NCBI GenBank assembly: GCA_039654915.1
Contig: CM077597.1
Span: 29,362,001 to 29,426,000, forward strand
From: Aquilaria yunnanensis
Lineage: Eukaryota > Streptophyta > Magnoliopsida > Malvales > Thymelaeaceae
Reading direction: 5' to 3'
Length of the DNA: 64,000 bases
Shown: piece by piece, positions 57,081 to 64,000 of the stretch
How the letters are laid out: every line of letters starts with the position of its first letter
Position numbering within the stretch: the first letter of the stretch is position 1
Translations under genes and position numbers: made by a program
The notes under the pieces: generated by a model
Told to the model about the DNA's origin: nothing
Seen by the model: only the letters and a program-made list of their open reading frames with translations
The model's database searches: none

Positions 57081-58610
57081 TTATTGGAATGAGAGGTTCG
57101 AGGAAATTTTTTGCCTTAAGAATCTGCGAGCCATATACGTTAGGCCTCAATGTAAGATCGATCCCGATTAGATCTCAATGCTCCACACCCTTAGGTTTTT
57201 TCCCATCAATTTCACCCTCACAAGGGCAAGTCCTCCTACTGTAATGGGTTTTGTTTAAACCTTATGTTGTGATTTTAGGCAACCCTCTGTCTAAATGCTC
57301 TTATGCAGCCCTTCATGTCTTCTTGTAATTCTTTCATGAGGTCTTATTTGGCTCTTTAACCTTCATCATTGATGCACATATCAAGGATTCAACTTTCAGA
57401 GTAGGTTGAATGATTTTTATTAGATGAGGGCCTCTGTTCCATAGACAAGCTCAAGGGGACTCTCTCCTGTTGCCTTTTTAAGGCTCATTCGGTAATCCCA
57501 TAGAATGTTTTGATGTTTTTCTGCCAATCTTCCTTTGGCATCATAGCCTCTTTTTTAATCCTTCCTTTATCTTGAGATTTGTGACCCCAACTTGGCCATT
57601 TGATTGTAGGTGGGCCACAAGGTTGAAATATAGGTGAATGCCCTTTTTCTTCTGTGAACTTTCTCACTTAGGCATTGTCAAACTATTTGCCATTATCAGT
57701 GATGATTGCTTGTGGGCATTCGAAGTGACAAATGAGGTTCTTCCAAATGAACATTATGACCTGGGAGGCTATAATGGTTGCTAAGGGCTCCACATCCACC
57801 CATTTAGTGAAGTAGTCCACCACCATAATCCAATATTTTAACTATCCAAGGGTTGTTGATAGTGGTCCAACTAAATCAAGGCCCCACATGGTGCATGGAT
57901 AGGGATAAGTGGACGATGGGGCCTAAGAAGATGGCAACCTCTATATTTAAAAGCTAAGCTAGTAGGAGTGGCATTATTCAACTAGTTCCTAGGCATCCTT
58001 CTGAATGGTGGGCTAGAAGTACCCTTGTTTAAGCGCTTTTGAGTGAGGGAATCCACCCAATATGGGTACTACAATCTCCCTTGTATATCTCCTCAAGTGT
58101 TTTCCAACTTTTAAAAGTGGTTACGCATCTTTGGAAGGGTATGGTGAATGCCCTTCTATATAACTACCCACCGATGAAGGTAGATCTTCTAGAGCAGACT
58201 TTCACATTCTTTTGCTCTTTAGGTGTTCTACCTAGGGCCCCCATTTCCAAATAGAGTAGAATCAGGCCTCTCAAATTGTCATTTTTAAAGGCTTGATGCT
58301 TCATAAAGTGGGTTGAAGACTCCAATAATGCCTCTGTTATAGCCTCTTCTCGGTGTTTTGACAGGGCATCTACCCTTATGTTCCTTGCCTTTAGAATCTC
58401 AAATACTTATATAGAATAGGGTCTTCTACTCCTACCATTTTGTTGGCTTGATTGACAATGAGTTGGTTATCATTATAAGTCACCAAGTGTTGTATCCCCA
58501 CTCAGTCATCCATTCTTAGTCCTATGATCAAGCCTCGTATTTAGCCATGTTGTTTGTGATAGAGGACCAAGATTTCACTTTCAATGTTGCTTCCTTGTCC
58601 ATAGGCCATT
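57081..58610 (-). pseudogene. element E integrase and RNase H, truncated
   Basis: On the minus strand the integrase end has VKLMGKNLRVWSIE near 57,170-57,210, matching VELIGKNLGHGALR of D. The frame 57,485-57,667 contains the decayed NGQVGVTNQ-type core end and KKEAMMPKEDWQ-like words. RNase H remains lie in 58,300-58,600, with TNNMAKYEA (58,525-58,560) marking the archaeal-type domain. The element breaks off there at about 58,610 against TRIM-like sequence. RT, protease and gag of E are missing. Confidence 0.62.
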
Positions 58611-60468
58611 TTGACATGATAAGTACTAGGTGCTTATATTTTGGAACTTGTGTCTATATATTCATAGAAGGCTTCCTACATTTTGTCCCATATGGGATAT
58701 AAAGGTGTAACAAACTTCCCCCATTATGCACCCAAAATCCTCATTAGGGTCACTCGGATTACTTTGTCCCTTTGACTAGTAACCTTTCTAATCGAATTAG
58801 TTGACCCCTAGCAAAGACACCTCCCTAATGGGACTACCTAGGCTCTGGCAAGGTAGCCTCTCTAATCTGGGATAAGTCCCAGCAGATGATGCATCTGCAC
58901 AACCACTATGTCACACTATCACGATCCTGAGTCGGCTCTAACACCATCAAATTACTTGACCCCTGGCCAAGTCACCTATTTAATCAAACTATTTAGCCTC
59001 TAGCAAATGAGCCTTTCTAATCTAAGATTAGTCCTAGTAGACGTTGCATGTGCACACTCACTATGCCACACTATCGTGGTCCTAGGTCAGCTCCAATACC
59101 ATCTGTATTAAAGCAAAAAAATGGTTCAAAGTATCTAGTTACATTAGTCGATATTGGATGGGAGAACTTCCTTGTACTAAGAGCACATTTCAATAATTAG
59201 TGCTTGTCCTTTTCATATTGGATAGCCCATGTGGTGTGGGTAGGTATTCCATAGATTGGTTCTGGACTTGGGTCATTACAGATGGTATCAGAGCCGACCT
59301 GGGACTACAATGGTGTGGCATAATGGGTGTGCACATGCAATTTCTATTGAGAATGATCCTAGATTAGAAAGGCTCTTTTGCCAAAGGCTAAGTAGTTCGA
59401 TTAGAGAAGTTATTTGGCCAAGGGTTAAGTAATTTGATTAAAGAGGTTACCGGTCTAGGGGGACAAGTAATCCAAGTAACCACAATGAGGACATTGGGTA
59501 CATAAGGAAAGGAGTTTGTAACAGCCCTATATCCCACATGGAAGGAATGTGGAAAGCCTTATATGGATATATAGACACAAGTTCCAAAACATAAGTACAT
59601 AGTATTTATCCTTTTCACAAAGGATAACCCATGCGGTGTTTCGTTAACCGATTCTGGACTTGGGTCATTATAGATGGTATCAGAGCTGACCTAGGACTAC
59701 GATAGTGTGGCATAGTAGGTGTGCACATGCATTGTCTACAGGGACTGATCCTAGATTAGAGAGGCTACTTTGCCAAAGACTAGGTTGTCTAATTAAAGAT
59801 GTTACTTAGCTAAGGGTCACATAATCCCATTAGAAAGGTTACTAGTCTAGGGGACCAAGTAATCCGAGTAAGCCCAACAAGGATGCTGGGTACATAGGGG
59901 GAGTTGTAACACCCCATATCTCACATGGGAGAAATGTGAGAAGTCTTATGTGGATATATAGAAACAAATTCCAGAATATAAACACCTAACGCTTATCCTT
60001 GTCTAAAGGATATCCTATATGGTGTAGGCAGGTGTTTCGCTGACTGGTTCTGGACTTGATTCGTTGTAGATGTTATCAAAGCATAAGAATAGTTCAAAGT
60101 ATGTGGTTGCATCTGCCAATATATGACGGGATAGCTTCCTTATTCTGAGAGTCAATTTCAACCGCTATTGATTATCTTTTTCACAAATATGGTGTGGGCA
60201 GGTGTTCCTTTAATTGATTTTGGACTTGAGTTGTTACAGATAGTATCAGAGCCATCCTTGGACCGCGATAGTGTGGCATAGTGGGTGTGCACATGCATCA
60301 TCTACCGAGATTGATCCTGGATTAGAAAGACAATTTTTTCAAAGCCTAAGTAGTCCATTTAGAGAGGTTATTCGGCAAGGGTCAAGTAATCCAATTAGAG
60401 AGGTTACTGATCTTAGGAACCAAGTAATGTGAATGACTCCAATGAGGACATTGGGTACACAAGGGGAG
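58611..60468. repeat. TRIM-like array with direct and inverted copies
   Basis: Plus-strand internal units start with GATGGTATCAGAGC (initiator-Met primer site form) at 59,281, 59,673 and 60,239. Short LTRs starting TGTAACA(G/C)CCC lie at 59,517-59,672 and 59,905-60,068. A second LTR-like type (59,109-59,280 and 60,069-60,238) ends in the same TGGACTTGGGTCATTACA-type word. In 58,611-59,108 two internal units and one LTR piece (ending GGTGTAACA at 58,713) lie in the opposite orientation. Internal units share GATAGTGTGGCATAGT and TGTGCACATGCA. No protein is encoded. Array order on the plus strand is X-I-L-I-L-X-I after the inverted part. Confidence 0.78.
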
Positions 60469-61325
60469 TGATGTCCGGAGACATCTTCGCTGGAGGACAT
60501 GGTGGTTTCTGAAGGGACTTCCTGAGGAGGAGAACGCCCGGAGTGGAGGTTTCCCAAGGAGTGGTACCTGAAGAGCCCAAAAGGAAAGGTTAGGAGGTCC
60601 CCGGGATGTTTTTCCGGGGAGGAGCCTCCGACGCCCAAGTCAGTTTTCTGAGAGGTGAAGGAAAGAGAGCACTCAAGGGTTTAGTGGCCTTGCCTGTTTG
60701 TATCCTCTCAACTGACTGACCAACTGTTTGCAAGGAGCTGCTCTTTGGTATTTATAGAAGTGTCTGGCCCGTTCAGATCGTGACACGTGTTCGGTCAGAT
60801 CTGCTGTGTACCTTTGGGCATAGGGGACAAGTAGCTGTTTGTAGGCTCCCTCGAGCCTTGGTCCAAGACAGGTTGTGACAAGGCCTGGGCGGCGTCGGCG
60901 TGTCAGAGCGTCGTTTGAGGTGACATGGTGCGTCTGTGGGCGATGTGTCAGAGGCTCCTTAAATGCTCCTGCCGTACTCCCGATGTCCTTTGGGCGAGGT
61001 CGTTCTCTGAGACGAACACCCTTCTTCGGGAGTTATGTTCGCAGTTCGGGGAGCTGCCTAGCTCGGAGGTTCCGCCTTCGGGAAATCCTCTCTTGCTTGC
61101 GCTAGCTGGTTCTTCTATCCCAAAGGCGATCCGTTTAATCCCCCGAGGGGGTTGTCTGCACCTTTGGAGTTCTCTGGGATACTAGGCTAAATCCCGAGTT
61201 CGAGGCACTGGAATTCGCCTAGTCCGAGGTCAATACTAGTGCCTCCCTCGGATCGTGCCAGGTTTCCCGAGCATGCTTTTGGTAGGAGGTACGTTCTAGG
61301 AAAGGCGATAGTCCTTCGGCTATCA
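60469..61325 (-). repeat. 3' LTR of Tat-lineage element C
   Basis: It starts TGATGTCCGGAGACATC and ends CGGCTATCA in plus orientation, so it is the B LTR family reversed. A TATA word (reverse of GGTATTTATAG) is near 60,749. The polypurine tract of the element (reverse of CATGCCCCCCCCCC) follows at 61,326-61,340, which makes this the 3' LTR and places gag-pol of C beyond 64,000 on the minus strand. The left end sits where the next TRIM LTR would begin. Confidence 0.82.
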
Positions 61326-61342
61326 CATGCCCCCCCCCCTAG
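61326..61342 (-). other. polypurine tract of element C
   Basis: On the minus strand a run of ten or more G ends in GCATG directly before the LTR. This is the plus-strand DNA primer of reverse transcription. Element B has GAGGGCGGCATG at the same place. Confidence 0.75.
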
Positions 61343-61611
61343 AAGCCGAAGTAGGGACTTTGGCTTTGTCAGTTTTCGAAGGGTACCCTTCGGGGCTTTA
61401 TGCATGGTACCTGTGCCGAAGATACACCTTCTGTCCGTAGATGTAGCACAGCCTGTCTCTTGGTGTCTCCGAGGTAACCTATTTTCTGTAATCTTTGTAG
61501 GTCACTGAAACGTCTCGTCTCGTGACCAGGCGTGTCAGTCTGGGGCGGCGCGCTATTCGTCTGAAAGCGTGTTCCTTATTTGTTGTGGTTGCTGACACGT
61601 GGCACGCCGTC

Positions 61612-61740
61612 ATTGGAGAGGGTTACATCGGTTACAGCGGGCGCGTCTTTTTATGCAGAATGGGCAATTATGGCGACGATTCGCCTTCGCACAACACTTA
61701 TGATGTCGATTCGCCTACCCTTCCTCGGTCTATATATACC
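61612..61740 (+). promoter_or_regulatory. putative promoter of the element C antisense gene
   Basis: Words GTTACATCGGTTACAG, AATTATGGCGACGATTCGCC and TCGGTCTATATATACC occur in this order, with TATATATA at 61,731-61,738. The same order stands upstream of the B antisense gene on the other strand. The presumed ATG is 260 bases downstream. Confidence 0.58.
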
Positions 61741-61996
61741 ATCAATCCTTCATAACCCCCTTTTGCTTTTGCTTTTGCTCTCTTCTGTCTCTCAACTGCT
61801 GCAGTGTTTTTCCTGCTCTCTTACGGCGGTGCTTTTTGACAAAGTGGTTTTCCAGCAATCATTTCACGACGGCGTCCTTAAATCCGGATTTTGGCAAAAC
61901 ATTTGGTGGGTTTTAGCTTCCAGTTTCTTCTGTTTTTCCAAATTTTTTCTTCGAAATAGCTTTTTGCCTTTTCCCGAACTCGGTTTTTTGCCAGTC

Positions 61997-64000
61997 ATGC
62001 CTATTCCCGAAAGCTGGGAACCCCTTCTTTCTCACCCTTGCTGCACTACTTCTGCAAAACTTAAAAAATGGAAAAAGAAGCTCTTCCTTCCTTCCTACGT
62101 CACTACGAGGTTGCCTCGTTCGGACCAATATAGCTTTTCAAACCGTAGTGACAAGGTTACTGTTTTCCATGCCCAACTGAAGGCCGGACTTTGGTATCCT
62201 CCACCGAAGATGGTTTGCGATTTCTGCGATTTCCATCACATTGCCGTAAACCAACTTCCGCCGAACTCGTACTGCTATTTCAATGCTTTTCTTTGTATGT
62301 GTGGTGTCTTCGGTATAGAGCCACACTTTGTCATTTTTCTGCAGTACTACAAGCTCTTCGTGATCCCGAAGGGTGGCTTCTATTTCATGCTACCTCGGGG
62401 GTCAGGGAGCAAAAAATACAAGTTCACCTTTGCCAACAAGGACAGCTGGTGAGGGTGGCAACAGAAATTCTTCTTTATGAAGAAGGAGGAGGCCTGGTCG
62501 TACGTCCCGACGAAGTGGGCTCAGGGAAAGCTCGTGATGGATGTTGTTGACCCGAAGATACTGTTAACTCCCGAGTTAACACCCATTTTTGCGGACTTTG
62601 ACAAGCGCATCCGAGCAATCTCTGACTGGGATTCCAAGGTCCCACCGCGCTCCCTTTACCCCTTTCCCATTAACTGGAAGTTGATGACCGAAGAAGTCCT
62701 TCGGGAGTTGAAGGTGGTAAAGGAGCACGAAACGGAACTCGAGATGCCGGCTCCTGCCATTGTTGGGAAGGACTCCTGGCTGGTACAACTTCTTCAGAAG
62801 GACATTACTTATGCCGATTTTTTCGAAAGTAAGTCATCTCCTAGTCCCCTTGTTTCAATTTCATCTTGGACTTACACTGATATTTTTTCTCTTTTTCAGA
62901 GATGGCGACGATACTGCTGCCTATTACCGATCGCTTTTCGTTGGGCAAGCCGAAAAAGGTGAACAAACAAAGAAAGCTGCCTCCCGAAGACGGAAGGCGG
63001 CTGGCCCCGGGCCTCCGGCGGCCAAGCGATCGAAGAAGACCGTGCCCCCTCCTATGCCGGAGATTTCCGAGGAGGTGGGCGAGGAGCCCGAGGTAACCGT
63101 TGCTGCCCCTTCAAGCGGGGTCGGTGCAGATGTCGCTCCTTCAAGCCCTACTTCGGCGGCTCTTCTGGACGCTTTGGTGGAAGCCCCTTCTGCCGAAGAT
63201 CGCCGTAAGGGGAATGGGAAGGAGATTTCTTTTGAGGGGGCCCTGGATTCTGGCGACGACGTTGCCGAAGTGCCACCAGGTTTAATGCCTTAGACACTTA
63301 GTTTCTGAGTTTTTTGGCGGCTACTTATGTTTGACAATTTTTCTGCTTTTGTCGTGCAGAGGAGATTCTTCCTCCGGATTGGGTTGTCGAGCACGCCCGG
63401 AAGCGGGCCCTCCGGGATGCTCATATCCCGAAGGGGAAGATTCCAAAGGAGCCATTTTGGTCTTTTACGGAGGACATGAACATGTACTCCGAAGACTACC
63501 CACGAATGGCCAAGGAGATTGCGAAGGGGGTTCTTACTGAAGCTTCTTTCAAGGCCATTGCGGGGGCTCATCCGGATGATGACTCTCTCGCCGCGAAGCT
63601 TTCCGAGCACGCCGCCCAGGTGTGTTTCTCACCTTGCTTTTTTCCCTCTGATTTCTTCTAAGTATTTGCCTTTTCTTTTTTGCCTTGTCTCATTCTTGCC
63701 TCTGTTTTTCTGCAGCTGCTGGGATATGCCGGATTCCTCAGAGTTCGGGTGGCGAGGCAGGGGATGTACCGGGCCGCCGCTTCAAAGACTATAGAACAAT
63801 ACAAGACCCAGTGCTCGGACCTGCTCACTCGGAACACTCAGCTGGCCCAGACTTCGGCGTCAGAGATTGCTGCCCTTCGGGAGGAGTTTGCGAAGGAAAA
63901 AGAAGAACTTATAAAGGACTCCTCCCAGAAGATTTCCGACCTCGGCGGAAAAGTGGCGGAGCTAACTTCGGTTAATGAGGCACTTCAAAAGGAGAAGTCG
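61997..64000 (+). CDS. element C antisense gene: gypsy-associated coiled-coil protein with three introns (near-intact, cut by window edge)
   Basis: This is the best copy of the antisense gene. ATG at 61,997 (MPIPESWEPL) opens a frame with PPPKMVCDFCDFHHIAVNQ, YFNAFLCMCGVFGIEP, FYFMLPRGSGSKKYKFTFAN, then FFFMKKEEAW and WDSKVPPRSLYPFPIN. This N-terminal half resembles PF04195 ('putative gypsy type transposon'). GT-AG introns are read at 62,829-62,899, 63,280-63,359 and 63,620-63,715. Exon 2 is Pro/Ala/Lys-rich with a basic RRRKAAGPGPPAAKRSKK stretch that could be a nuclear signal. Exon 3 has WVVEHARKRALRDAHIP and FWSFTEDM. Exon 4 is a coiled coil reaching the window end. Defects: a TGA after KDSW at 62,450 and one missing base at the start of exon 2. 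Function unknown. Confidence 0.68.

Noticed and set aside
58611..60468. Array taken as Cassandra-type TRIM (LTR start TGTAACA, short LTRs)
   Set aside because: Cassandra LTRs carry a 5S rRNA-like region; no 5S promoter-like sequence was seen in these LTRs.
60339..60638. Minus-strand ORF in the element C LTR
   Set aside because: It lies across the TRIM/LTR boundary and has no protein similarity; chance ORF.
62760..63293. Independent 177-codon protein
   Set aside because: Its first 46 codons cover the end of exon 1 out of frame and intron 1; the rest is exon 2 of the C antisense gene.
1..64000. tRNA, rRNA, CRISPR or bacterial insertion content
   Set aside because: None recognised on either strand; the repeats seen are plant transposon types.

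Overview
The window is nuclear DNA from a flowering plant, very probably a eudicot (species not assigned). The evidence is one intron-containing plant gene with GT-AG introns, plus plant-type Ty3/gypsy (Tat-lineage and chromovirus), Ty1/copia, LINE, TRIM, CACTA, hAT-like and Stowaway/mariner relics. It is a gene-poor region of nested transposons. The only gene that looks intact is a seven-exon MATE (DTX-type) efflux transporter at 7,291-15,224 (+), whose exons join without a frame break to a 480-residue protein.

Layout. 1-1.66 kb: 5' part of a minus-strand Tat-type gypsy (element F). 2.39-2.81 kb: LINE reverse transcriptase relic (-). 2.95-5.95 kb: decayed Ty1/copia with two LTRs (-). 6.15-6.97 kb: hAT-like non-autonomous transposon just upstream of the MATE gene. 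7.29-15.22 kb: MATE gene, with a CACTA-like element in intron 2, a duplication at the intron 4/exon 5 border and a Stowaway-like MITE in intron 6. 15.4-17.86 and 28.64-29.48 kb: gypsy element A (+), split inside its reverse transcriptase by gypsy element B (17,858-28,637, +, target duplication CTATA). 29.48-31.02 kb: chromovirus pol fragment (-). 31.02-35.04 kb: lone LTR 'G' of the B/C family, itself split by a 3,250-bp LTR-like insertion (31,270-34,519, target duplication CTCTC). 35.4-36.7 kb: mariner-like transposase relic. 40.0-40.6 kb: two Stowaway-like MITEs. 42-50.8 kb: Tat element D (-). 53.4-58.6 kb: Tat element E (-), truncated. 58.6-60.47 kb: rearranged TRIM-like array. 60.47-64.0 kb: 3' end of Tat element C (-), running off the window.

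The feature most worth attention is shared by elements B, C, D and E. Each carries, between pol and the 3' LTR, a gene on the strand opposite to gag-pol. In B and C it has short introns at matching positions, its own upstream TATA-containing block, an N-terminal domain resembling the family often labelled 'putative gypsy type transposon', and a C-terminal coiled coil. Antisense ORFs of this sort are known in plant Tat elements; the shared introns and promoter block are what I can read here. All copies are damaged to some degree. LTR ends of the B/C/G family also begin and end in short hairpins whose stems vary in a compensatory way.

No rRNA, tRNA, CRISPR or bacterial-style operon was seen. 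Element boundaries, target duplications and splice sites were read by eye; family names are from motif recognition without database searches.
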